This document shows, piece by piece, positions 14,005 through 20,950 of a stretch of 24,591 bases of DNA; the first letter of the stretch is position 1; each line of letters starts with the position of its first letter. Origin of the DNA: Planctomycetota bacterium (GTDB lineage Bacteria; Planctomycetota; Brocadiia; JAJRTI01). A program made the position numbers and the translations under genes. The stretch lies in contig JAJRTI010000607.1 of assembly GCA_024278415.1 (NCBI GenBank), positions 1 to 24,591 of the forward strand. Direction: 5' to 3'. The notes under the pieces are model-generated. The model did not search any database and had not been told where the DNA came from. It saw only the letters and a program-made list of their open reading frames with translations.

Positions 14005-14544
14005 ATGAAACTCAACATCTACGCAGTCGGGGAGGACGGGCTCGACCTGTCCGATGCGATCTCGGCGCAGGAGCTTGGGCTCGACGCCATCGAATTCGAG
14101 GTCGAAGGCTCGTGCCATCTGTCCCTTCGCGTGCGCAAACTTGGCCATGGCTTCCACGTGCGCGGCCGCGCGCGGGCGACTGTTGTGCGCACGTGTGGGC
14201 GCTGCCTCGAACGCGCCCTCCAGACTGTGGAGCCCGAATTCTCGATGGTCTACGAGCCGGCCGGCGGGACTTCGCAGGGGATCGAGAGCGACGTGTCCTC
14301 TCGCGACTTGGGCGTGACGTTCTTCGAGGGCGTCGAACTGGATCTTTCGCCCGAGATCCGGCAGGCCGTGCTGCTGGCGCTGCCGCTGAAGCCGCTGTGC
14401 CGGGAGACATGCAAAGGGCTGTGCCCGACGTGCGGCGCCAACCTAAACGACGGCCCGTGCGCGTGCGCACCCCACGCGGATGCACCCGCGGCAACGACGC
14501 TGGAAGGCTTGGCCAAGAAGTGGGCCGGCCGGAGAGGCAAATGA
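14005..14544 (+). CDS. yceD: YceD/DUF177 family protein (large rRNA subunit accumulation protein)
   Basis: 179 residues. TCGRCLERALQTVEPEFSMVY is the first Cys pair and the family's core strand. LSPEIRQAVLLALPLKPLCRETCKGLCPTCGANLNDGPCAC is the typical C-terminal block with a second Cys cluster, possibly zinc-binding. In Escherichia coli and plants YceD/DUF177 affects 23S rRNA accumulation, and the gene normally sits directly before rpmF (ribosomal protein L32). Here no L32 gene follows; the next gene is a HEAT-repeat lipoprotein with its own promoter. The N-terminal segment (LDAIEFEVEGSCHLSLRVRKL) fits the family. It is the third gene of the FHA-UroD operon. Confidence 0.88.
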   Translation: MKLNIYAVGEDGLDLSDAISAQELGLDAIEFEVEGSCHLSLRVRKLGHGFHVRGRARATVVRTCGRCLERALQTVEPEFSMVYEPAGGTSQGIESDVSSRDLGVTFFEGVELDLSPEIRQAVLLALPLKPLCRETCKGLCPTCGANLNDGPCACAPHADAPAATTLEGLAKKWAGRRGK

Positions 14545-14571
14545 AGACACCCACTGGGGAATCTGCCAATC

Positions 14572-14601
14572 TTGACCGATGCTCCCGGGCTGTGATACCA
14601 T
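14572..14601 (+). promoter_or_regulatory. sigma70-type promoter for the HEAT-repeat lipoprotein
   Basis: TTGACC (14572-14577), an 18-base spacer, then TACCAT (14596-14601). Transcription would start near 14608. This would place the upstream ATG at 14579 outside the message and favours the GTG start at 14648. Confidence 0.5.
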
Positions 14602-14647
14602 GCGCGTCCGTGCTTTCGCGTCGCGTCATGAGCGTTGGGAGTATGCC

Positions 14648-16189
14648 GTGTCTGCTTGTCGTTCGTCTCACCTGATTCACACCGTTACAATGCTCGGATT
14701 GGCGCTGGCGAGCGGCTGCGTGGCGGGAGAGGGGGCGTTGGTCCCCGCGGGGCCGGACCTCCAGAAGCGGGTCCAAGCGCTGCGCGCAGAAAACGAGAAG
14801 CTCAACAAGGAAGTGGTGGACGCACATCGGCGGCTCTTTGCCGCGCTCCAGGGGGAGGCCAAGGCCGTCGAACTGGCGAACGGGCTCGCAAGCCCACACG
14901 CCGGCGTGCGCGCGGCTGCCGCGGACGAAGCCGGCGCGGCCGGGCTGAAGCAAGTGGCGCCCGCACTTCGGGAGCGTTTGAAAGACGCTTCGCCAGAGGT
15001 GCGTGTCGCCGCCGCGAACGCGCTCGGGCTCCTGGGCGACGCGGCGAGCGCGGAGGGGCTCGTGGGGCTCTTGGGCGACGCGCCGGCCGTGCGCATCGCG
15101 GCCGCGGCCGCGCTGGGGAAGCTCAAGTCCGGCATGGCCGTGGACCCGCTGTGCCAACTGGCCAAGTCCGGCGACGACGCGACCGTGCAGGCCAGCATCG
15201 ACGCACTTGGCGAGATCGGCGACCCGCGCGCGGTGCGGCCGCTGCTGGCCCAACTCAAGGCGGGAAGTGCGAAGGTCCGCGAGGCCGCGGCGCGCAGCCT
15301 GGGGCCCATCGCCGCCCAGTCGGACGACGCGGTCCGCATGGCGGCCGTGTCCGGGCTGTCGGCCGCGATCGGCGACACCGACGAACGCGTGCGGTGGTAC
15401 GTGGTGCACAGCTTGGCCCAACTCGACGCGGTGCGCGCGGAGGCGGCGCTCATCACCAGGCTCGCGGACAAGAGCCCCCGGGTGCGGGAGGAGGCCGCGA
15501 GCGCACTGGGCGCGATCGGCTCCGTGCCGGCCCGAGAGCCCCTGCTGGCGCTGCTCGGGGACAAGGATGCGCGCGTGGAGAAGCAAGCCGCCGACGCACT
15601 GATGAGCATCGCGGCGAAGCACCCGGACGCCGCGCGGGCTCTGGCCGATCAGTTTGCCAAGCGGGGCGACTACCCGCGCGCGACGCAGCTTTGGCAGAAG
15701 CTCCTGGCGGGCGCCGATGGCGGCCCGCAGGCGCGGGTCTTGAGAGTCAAGCTTGCCGACGCGTACGAGGCCCAGGGGGACTGGCCGCAAGTCGTGGTGC
15801 AGCTCGCAGCGGCCGAGAAGATCAAGAACGGCGAACCCAAGATCGTGCGGAGGTTGGCGCTGGCCCATCTGAAGTTGAAGGCGTACGCACCCGCGGCCGA
15901 TGCGATGGCGGATTACCTGCGAGCCACCAAGGCGCCATCGCAGGTGGACTGGCGGACCGCGGCCGAGATCGCAAGGGGACTGGCGGACGCCAACCAAGCT
16001 GATGCTGCGCACGCGTTCATCGCGAAGCTGCGGAAGGTCGACGCAAAACTAGGTGGGCAGACAAGGGCCGCGCTGGAGGCCATCGAAGCCGCGCTCGCAC
16101 CCAAGCCTGCCGCGAAGAAGCCCGCACCCAAGCCTGAAGCCGCGCCTGCTGAGGCCAAGACGCCCCCAATCGCGAACGGCGCCAAGTAG
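14648..16189 (+). CDS. HEAT-repeat and TPR-like lipoprotein
   Basis: 513 residues from GTG 14648, which has a GGGAG Shine-Dalgarno six bases upstream. A longer frame reaches ATG 14579, but that codon lies inside the likely promoter. The N-terminus ends in LALASGC, a lipobox, so the protein is probably membrane-anchored in the periplasm. A short coiled coil follows (LQKRVQALRAENEKLNKEVVD). Next come about seven or eight HEAT/PBS-lyase-like repeats with the recurrent pattern 'VR.AAA.ALG..GD..A...L...L'. A TPR-like region follows (GDYPRATQLWQKLLAG, VKLADAYEAQGDWPQVVVQL) and finally a Lys/Pro/Ala-rich low-complexity tail. Such alpha-solenoids are scaffolds for protein contacts; the partner is unknown. 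The next 424 bases contain only repeats and the hom promoter. Confidence 0.85.
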   Translation: MSACRSSHLIHTVTMLGLALASGCVAGEGALVPAGPDLQKRVQALRAENEKLNKEVVDAHRRLFAALQGEAKAVELANGLASPHAGVRAAAADEAGAAGLKQVAPALRERLKDASPEVRVAAANALGLLGDAASAEGLVGLLGDAPAVRIAAAAALGKLKSGMAVDPLCQLAKSGDDATVQASIDALGEIGDPRAVRPLLAQLKAGSAKVREAAARSLGPIAAQSDDAVRMAAVSGLSAAIGDTDERVRWYVVHSLAQLDAVRAEAALITRLADKSPRVREEAASALGAIGSVPAREPLLALLGDKDARVEKQAADALMSIAAKHPDAARALADQFAKRGDYPRATQLWQKLLAGADGGPQARVLRVKLADAYEAQGDWPQVVVQLAAAEKIKNGEPKIVRRLALAHLKLKAYAPAADAMADYLRATKAPSQVDWRTAAEIARGLADANQADAAHAFIAKLRKVDAKLGGQTRAALEAIEAALAPKPAAKKPAPKPEAAPAEAKTPPIANGAK

Positions 16190-16411
16190 CGCGGAGGCTG
16201 CGGCTCGACGTTGACCACCGGCGCGATGGCGTTGGCTTGGGGAAGCGCCGCCGCGAACGCGGCGACCGCTCCCGTGCCTCTCTTGACAGGGCTTTCCCCA
16301 GGAACGGCGCCTCCTGGAGAGGGCGATATGGCAGGGCTGCTCAAGGCAAGCGGGATGTGAAACGGGTACTCCTGCCGTAGGAGTTGGGGCGTCAGTAGCC
16401 GCGCGCACCCA

Positions 16412-16478
16412 GTAGTGCTCACGTCAGTGAGCCCTCTGAGGCTCACGCACCCCGGCGGCTCACTGACGTGAGCACTAC
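16412..16478. repeat. REPIN-like perfect 22-bp inverted repeat with GTAG ends
   Basis: The arm at 16412-16433 begins GTAG and is the exact reverse complement of 16457-16478, which ends CTAC. Each arm is itself a mini-hairpin (GCTCAC, 4-base loop, GTGAGC). The 23-base centre also pairs with the left arm (GTGAGCC 16427-16433 with GGCTCAC 16440-16446). Confidence 0.8.
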
Positions 16479-16516
16479 AGGCGGGGCGCATGGGGAACCT
16501 CGTGGAACCGCGTCCG

Positions 16517-16545
16517 TTGACAACCCCGCGCGCGGCGCGTATCAT
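16517..16545 (+). promoter_or_regulatory. strong sigma70-type promoter for hom
   Basis: A consensus TTGACA (16517-16522), exactly 17 bases, then TATCAT (16540-16545). Predicted start is near 16552, about 60 bases before ATG 16614. Confidence 0.75.
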
Positions 16546-16613
16546 GGTCGCCTCGTGTGGCTCGTGCCGGGGCCGCGCCGGAACCCCCCTGTTCACCACC
16601 GCCAGGACAACAC

Positions 16614-17915
16614 ATGAAAACCGTCAACATCGGCCTTATCGGACTCGGCACCATCGGGTCGGGAGTGGCCAAGCTGCTCGTGGAATGCCGCGACCGCATC
16701 GCGCAACGCGCGGGCGTGCAGCTCCATCTTAAGCTCGCAGCGGAGAGGAACCCAGAGACTGCAAAGGCGTCGTGTGTGCCGGCTGACCGGCTCGCCGACG
16801 ACGCGGCCGCGGTGCTGGACGATCCCGATATCGCCGTCGTCATCGAACTCATCGGCGGCACCCACCCGGCCAAGGAGTTCATCGAAGCCGCGCTGCGCAA
16901 CGGCAAGGCCGTGGTCACCGCGAACAAGTCGCTGCTCGCCAAGCACGGCCCGGAGTTGTTCGCCCTGGCGCAAGCGAATGACACCTGCATCAGCTTCGAG
17001 GCGAGCGTGGGCGGCGGCATTCCCATTATCCAAGCCGCGCGGGACGGCTTCGTCGCCAACGACATCGAGTACGTGCGCGGCATCGTGAACGGCACGTGCA
17101 ACTACATCTTGACCAAGATGGCAGGCGAAGGCACTCCCTACGAAGAGGCCCTGGCCGAAGCCCAAGCCCTCGGCTACGCGGAGGCCGACCCCACGCTCGA
17201 CGTGGGCGGTGGAGACTCCGCGCACAAGCTCGCGGTGCTCGCGCGCATGGTCTTTGGGCTCGACTTCGAGTTCGACGACGTGTACTGCGAAGGCATCGCC
17301 GGCGTGGACGTGGCGGACATTCGCTACGCGCAGGAGATGGGCTATGTGCTCAAACTCCTGGCCATAGCGAAGCGGCACAACGGCGAACTCGAGCTGCGCG
17401 TCCACCCCACCCTCTTGCACAAGACCCATCCGCTTGCCGCGGTGAGTGGCGTGTTCAACGCGATCTACATCAAGGGCCACGCGCTCGACGAGGCCATGCT
17501 CTACGGCCGCGGCGCGGGGCACATGCCGACCGCGAGCGCGGTCGTGGCCGACGTGGTGGACGCCGCGCTCGGCCGCGCGCAGATCACCTTCAAGAGCCAT
17601 TGGCTCGCCTGCGCGGACCGGCGCCGGCAGGCCAACATCCGGCCCATGGCCCACATCGAGTCGCGCTACTACGTGCGCCTCATCGCCAGCGACCGGCCAG
17701 GCGTGTTCGCCAAGATCGCCACGGCCTTTGGCAACCATAACATCAGCATCGCCAGTGTGGTGCAGCACGAAGCCGTCCACGAGGCCAGCGGCTGGGTGCC
17801 CGTGGTCATGACCACCCACACCGCGCAGGAAGGCAAGATGCAGCAAGCCCTGCGCGAGATCGAAGCGCTCGACTGCATCCAAGGCCAAGCCAAGCTCCTA
17901 CGCGTCGAGGAGTAG
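16614..17915 (+). CDS. hom: homoserine dehydrogenase (with C-terminal ACT domain)
   Basis: 433 residues from ATG 16614, preceded by AGGA. It reduces aspartate semialdehyde to homoserine with NAD(P)H on the threonine/methionine route. VNIGLIGLGTIGSGV is the Rossmann nucleotide loop. TANKSLLAKHG contains the conserved Lys105, and VGGGIPII and VNGTCNYIL are catalytic-domain hallmarks. In YAEADPTLDVGGGDSAHK the Glu, Asp and Lys needed for catalysis are present. YYVRLIASDRPGVFAKIATAF begins a regulatory ACT domain, which in other bacteria senses threonine. The length matches monofunctional bacterial enzymes, with no aspartokinase fused. The gene has its own promoter and is followed by the phosphoglycerate-mutase-like gene, a linkage known from threonine-pathway clusters. 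Confidence 0.97.
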   Translation: MKTVNIGLIGLGTIGSGVAKLLVECRDRIAQRAGVQLHLKLAAERNPETAKASCVPADRLADDAAAVLDDPDIAVVIELIGGTHPAKEFIEAALRNGKAVVTANKSLLAKHGPELFALAQANDTCISFEASVGGGIPIIQAARDGFVANDIEYVRGIVNGTCNYILTKMAGEGTPYEEALAEAQALGYAEADPTLDVGGGDSAHKLAVLARMVFGLDFEFDDVYCEGIAGVDVADIRYAQEMGYVLKLLAIAKRHNGELELRVHPTLLHKTHPLAAVSGVFNAIYIKGHALDEAMLYGRGAGHMPTASAVVADVVDAALGRAQITFKSHWLACADRRRQANIRPMAHIESRYYVRLIASDRPGVFAKIATAFGNHNISIASVVQHEAVHEASGWVPVVMTTHTAQEGKMQQALREIEALDCIQGQAKLLRVEE

Positions 17916-17934
17916 CGGGATAGGTTGGCGGTCG

Positions 17935-17971
17935 TCGGTTTTCGTTGTTCACCACTCCCGCCGAAAACCGA
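17935..17971 (+). other. stem-loop between hom and the mutase-like gene
   Basis: TCGGTTTTCG (17935-17944) and CGAAAACCGA (17962-17971) pair perfectly across a 17-base loop. No T-run follows on the plus strand, so it is not a canonical intrinsic terminator. It could modulate read-through from hom. Confidence 0.5.
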
Positions 17972-18021
17972 AAACCATCCACGCGTGAGCCTCTGCCTTC
18001 CCCAACCCCCCGAGCCCGACC

Positions 18022-19221
18022 ATGAAATACGTCATCCTCGTTCCCGACGGCATGGCCGACTATCCGTTTCCCGAGCACGACGGCCGCACGCCCCTTGAGA
18101 TGGCGCGCACGCCGCACATGGACCGGCTCGCGCGGGAAGGCCGCGTCGGCCTGGCGCGCACGATCCCCCGCGGCATGGCCCCCGGCAGCGACGTGGCGAA
18201 CCTGTCGCTTGTGGGCTACGACCCCAAACGATACTACAGCGGACGGGCGCCGCTCGAGGCCGCGAGCATGGGCATCGACATGGGGCCGGACGACGTCGCG
18301 TTTCGCTGCAACCTCGTGACGCTGAGCGCGGGCATCATGGGCGACTTCGCCGCGGGCCACATCCCCAACAAGGAGTCCCACCCACTCATCGCCGCGCTCA
18401 ACGACGCACTCGCAACGGACGAAATCCGCTTCCATCCTGGGGTGAGCTACCGGCACATCATGGTCTACAGCGGGCCCGAGAAACTGAAGCTCAAGACCAC
18501 GCCGCCCCACGACATCATCGGCCAGCCGTATGAGAAGCACCTGCCCAGGGGCAAAGGCAAGGACCTCATCCGCGGGCTCATGGAGCGCTCGCGGGAGATT
18601 CTCGAACCGCACGAGATCAACACCGTGCGGCTCGACCTGGGCGAGAACCCCGCGACGCAAGTCTGGCTCTGGGGCGAAGGCCACGCGCCGCAGATGGAGC
18701 CGTTCGCAGACAAATACGGGCCCACCGGAGCGATGATCACCGCGGTCGATCTGCTGCGCGGGATCGCCAAGTGCATCGGTTGGGACGTGATCGAAGTGCC
18801 CGGCGCAACGGGGTACCTCGACACCAACTACACGGGCAAGGGCGAGTACGCAGTCGAGGCGCTCAAGGACCACGACCTCGTGTACGTGCACGTGGAGGCG
18901 CCCGACGAGGCCTCGCACGGAGGGCATTTGGAGGAGAAGATGCTCGCCATCCAGCGCGTGGACACCCACGTGCTCGCGCCGCTGCTGGAGGCCGCGGAGC
19001 GCTACAACGCGGACGGCGAGGGCTGCCGTGTGCTCGTCATGCCCGACCACCTCACGCCCATCTCGAAGAAGACGCACACGGCCGAGCCGGTGCCGTTCGT
19101 GCTGTGGGGCCCCGGCTTCGAGCCCAACGGCGCCGAGTCGCTCTCCGAGGCCCAGGCCAAGGCAGCGGGCCTGAAGGTGGGCAAGGGCTTCACGATCATG
19201 GAGCAGTTGCTCGGGGCGTAA
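18022..19221 (+). CDS. archaeal-type cofactor-independent phosphoglycerate mutase-like protein (putative homoserine kinase)
   Basis: 399 residues from ATG 18022 (MKYVILVPDGMADYP). It is an alkaline-phosphatase-superfamily enzyme of the ApgM type. Metal ligands are seen in VPDGMAD, in VHVEAPDEASHGGH and in MPDHLTPISKKTHT. The nucleophile Ser56 is in PGSDVANLSLVGYDP. KYGPTGAMITAVDLLRGIAK is also typical. In several bacteria this subgroup sits with hom and threonine synthase where a standard ThrB is missing, and it has been proposed to be an alternative homoserine kinase (the TIGR02535 family name, from memory). The immediate linkage to hom here supports that reading; a glycolytic mutase role is the alternative. 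It lies 106 bases after hom, so it may share the hom transcript. Confidence 0.9.
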   Translation: MKYVILVPDGMADYPFPEHDGRTPLEMARTPHMDRLAREGRVGLARTIPRGMAPGSDVANLSLVGYDPKRYYSGRAPLEAASMGIDMGPDDVAFRCNLVTLSAGIMGDFAAGHIPNKESHPLIAALNDALATDEIRFHPGVSYRHIMVYSGPEKLKLKTTPPHDIIGQPYEKHLPRGKGKDLIRGLMERSREILEPHEINTVRLDLGENPATQVWLWGEGHAPQMEPFADKYGPTGAMITAVDLLRGIAKCIGWDVIEVPGATGYLDTNYTGKGEYAVEALKDHDLVYVHVEAPDEASHGGHLEEKMLAIQRVDTHVLAPLLEAAERYNADGEGCRVLVMPDHLTPISKKTHTAEPVPFVLWGPGFEPNGAESLSEAQAKAAGLKVGKGFTIMEQLLGA

Positions 19222-19238
19222 ACGCCGCAATCGGTCTG

Positions 19239-19262
19239 GTAGCCGCATGCGCCAGCATGCGG
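19239..19262 (+). repeat. GTAG-headed hairpin, copy D (GCCA loop)
   Basis: GTAG (19239-19242), stem CCGCATGC, loop GCCA (19251-19254), stem GCATGCGG. It is identical to copy C over all 24 bases and lies about 7.9 kb away. It is followed directly by the GATCGGTC array. Confidence 0.8.
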
Positions 19263-19316
19263 GATCGGTCTGATCGGTCTGATCGGTCTGATCGGTCGGA
19301 TCGGTCGGATCGGTCG
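19263..19316 (+). repeat. six tandem copies of a 9-base unit GATCGGTC(T/G)
   Basis: Three GATCGGTCT units (19263-19289) are followed by three GATCGGTCG units (19290-19316) and then GATT. The array directly abuts hairpin D and lies between the mutase-like gene and the sulfatase. It has no spacers, so it is not CRISPR. Confidence 0.9.
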
Positions 19317-19355
19317 GATTAGCCCCAATCTACCCTCATGCCAAGGATTACCCCC

Positions 19356-20753
19356 ATGAAAACCATCTTCATCATGGCCGACTCGCTGCGACGCGACCAC
19401 GTCGGCGCGTACGGCAACGATTGGATCCGCACGCCCAACCTCGACCGATTGGCCAAGACGTCCAACGTGTTCGACCACTGCTACGTGGGCTCCTTCCCTA
19501 CCGGCCCCAACCGCCGGGACATCGCGCTCGGCCGCGGGGACGAAGGTGGCCACAAGTTCAACCCGTGGATCAACATCCGCGACAACGAGACGACCCTCGC
19601 CGCCCGCCTCAGCAACCACGGCGCGCACACCATGATGATCACCGACGTGCAGAACGGCGTCACCAACGGCCGCAACATGTTCAAGGGCTTCCGTTATTAC
19701 ATCTGCAACCGCGGCCAAGAGGGCGACAACATGTGGTCCGACGAGTCCGTGCCGCTCGACTACACGGTGCCGCCGAAGCTCGTGCGCTACAACCCAGACA
19801 TGTACCATCGCGTGCTCATCAACCGCGCGCATCGCCGCGTCGAGGAGGACTACTTCGCCCCCGGCACGTACAAGCTCGCGTGCGAATGGCTGGAGCGCAA
19901 CTGGAAGCGGGAGAACTTCTTCCTGTGGGTCGAGACGTTCGACCCGCACGAGCCGTGGGACCCGCCGCAATGGTACGTGGACATGTACGACCCGGGGTAC
20001 AAGGGCCGCGTCATCGAGAACCCGCCGTACGGCTTCTACAAGCGCCTCGGCATCACCGACCGCGAGATGAAGCACACCGCGGCGCGGTACGCGGGCGAGT
20101 GCACTATGGTCGACAACTGCGTCGGCCGGCTGATGCACACGCTGGAGAAGCTGGGGCTCATGGACGAGGTCGCGATCGTCTTCACGTCCGACCACGGCAT
20201 CTACGCCGGCCTCGAAGGCGACGCCGGCACTTGCTGCAAGCCGCACTTCATCGGCGAGGAGGGTGCGTGGCTTGTCGAGGGCCGGCCGCCCAAGGGCAAG
20301 GTCGAGTTCTTCCCCCTGCGCACCGGCACCATGCGCATCCCCCTGTTCGTCAAGATGCCCGGCCAGACCAAGGGCAAGCGCATCAAGCACATCGCGCAGC
20401 CGTGGGACATGGCGCCGACCGTGATGGAGCTGTTCGGGCTCAAGCCGCCGGACGAGTTCCAAGGCCAGTCGCTGCTGCCGCTCATCAAAGGCAAGAAGCT
20501 CCCGCCGCGGCCGGTCGCGTTCAACGGCGCGAACCAGGGCCCCACCAAGCTGCGCCAGGCGATCAACAAGGATTGGCTCTACGCCTGCTGGCCTGCCGGC
20601 GAGCGCGAGCCGTGGCTCATCGATCTCAAGAACGACAAGTCGCAGACCAAGAACCTCGCGAAGAAGAATCCACAGGTTTGCAGGAAGATGCACGACGCGC
20701 TCGCGAAGTTCGACCCGGTCGTGTTCGACGGCGTTGAGAATCCGTGGAAGTGA
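19356..20753 (+). CDS. sulfatase/alkaline-phosphatase-superfamily hydrolase with non-canonical nucleophile motif
   Basis: 465 residues from ATG 19356, chosen because AAGGA lies eight bases upstream; ATG 19338 is also in frame. No signal peptide is visible. The sulfatase fold is clear: MADSLRRDHVGAYGNDWIRTPNLDRLA at the start, ETFDPHEPWDPP, VAIVFTSDHGIYAG (metal ligands), IPLFVKMPG and FQGQSLLPLIKGK. Canonical sulfatases have Cys/Ser-x-Pro-Ser-Arg, which is matured to formylglycine. Here the site reads GSFPTGPNRRD with Ser46 at the nucleophile position and the Arg displaced, and the usual DD pair near the N-terminus is DS. It may be a Ser-type sulfatase, a phosphodiesterase-like relative or a non-sulfatase hydrolase. 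The adjacent heparinase-like gene suggests a polysaccharide role. It ends at an AT-rich hairpin region. Confidence 0.88.
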   Translation: MKTIFIMADSLRRDHVGAYGNDWIRTPNLDRLAKTSNVFDHCYVGSFPTGPNRRDIALGRGDEGGHKFNPWINIRDNETTLAARLSNHGAHTMMITDVQNGVTNGRNMFKGFRYYICNRGQEGDNMWSDESVPLDYTVPPKLVRYNPDMYHRVLINRAHRRVEEDYFAPGTYKLACEWLERNWKRENFFLWVETFDPHEPWDPPQWYVDMYDPGYKGRVIENPPYGFYKRLGITDREMKHTAARYAGECTMVDNCVGRLMHTLEKLGLMDEVAIVFTSDHGIYAGLEGDAGTCCKPHFIGEEGAWLVEGRPPKGKVEFFPLRTGTMRIPLFVKMPGQTKGKRIKHIAQPWDMAPTVMELFGLKPPDEFQGQSLLPLIKGKKLPPRPVAFNGANQGPTKLRQAINKDWLYACWPAGEREPWLIDLKNDKSQTKNLAKKNPQVCRKMHDALAKFDPVVFDGVENPWK

Positions 20754-20756
20754 AAC

Positions 20757-20830
20757 GTAAAGCGTAAAGACGTAAAACGTAAACCAGAAGGGCTACAAAC
20801 GCCTCTCCGCCTTACGTCTTTACGTTTTAC
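20757..20830. repeat. 19-bp AT-rich stem-loop of CGTAAA units after the sulfatase
   Basis: The arm 20757-20775 pairs with 20812-20830 over 19 positions with only one G-T pair. The arms are built of repeated CGTAAA-type units. Its position three bases after the sulfatase stop suits a transcript-end structure, though no T-run follows. Confidence 0.7.
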
Positions 20831-20835
20831 TCGTT

Positions 20836-20893
20836 ACGTATTACGTATTGCGTATCCAGACTCGCGGTCCGAGATACGGAATACGGAATACGC
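20836..20893. repeat. second inverted repeat of heptamer CGTATT / GGAATAC units
   Basis: The arm 20836-20856 (three 7-base units, CGTATT-type) is reverse complementary to 20873-20893 at 18 of 21 positions. It lies tandem to the hairpin at 20757-20830 and is strikingly AT-rich for this DNA. Confidence 0.65.
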
Positions 20894-20950
20894 AGTAGAG
20901 GCCAGGGCGCGGCTCACGTACGAGCACGATTGCATTCTCAGAGACGAACC

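Larger units (their letters stand above)
16190..16613. other. 424-base intergenic region with repeats and the hom promoter
   Basis: No gene supported on either strand. It holds a small hairpin ACTCCT/AGGAGT near 16366-16385, a GTAG-headed half palindrome (GTAG at 16395 followed by CCGCGCGC without a partner arm), the perfect inverted repeat at 16412-16478, and the hom promoter at 16517-16545. Confidence 0.6.

Noticed and set aside
14545..14647. rpmF (L32) after YceD
   Set aside because: No basic L32-type peptide in any frame of this gap.
14012..16012. 666-residue minus-strand ORF opposite YceD and the HEAT lipoprotein
   Set aside because: It spans two real genes and the promoter between them, with shadow-like composition.
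16283..16288. Second TTGACA upstream of hom
   Set aside because: No -10-like hexamer at 16-19 bases downstream.
17806..19248. 480-residue minus-strand ORF opposite the mutase-like gene
   Set aside because: Shadow of a well-conserved enzyme; no recognisable motifs.
19263..19316. Possible CRISPR array
   Set aside because: The 9-base units are contiguous with no spacers.
18771..19322. Plus-strand ORF ending in repeated Asp-Arg-Ser
   Set aside because: The peptide repeat is only the translation of the GATCGGTC array; the frame is a shadow of the mutase-like gene.
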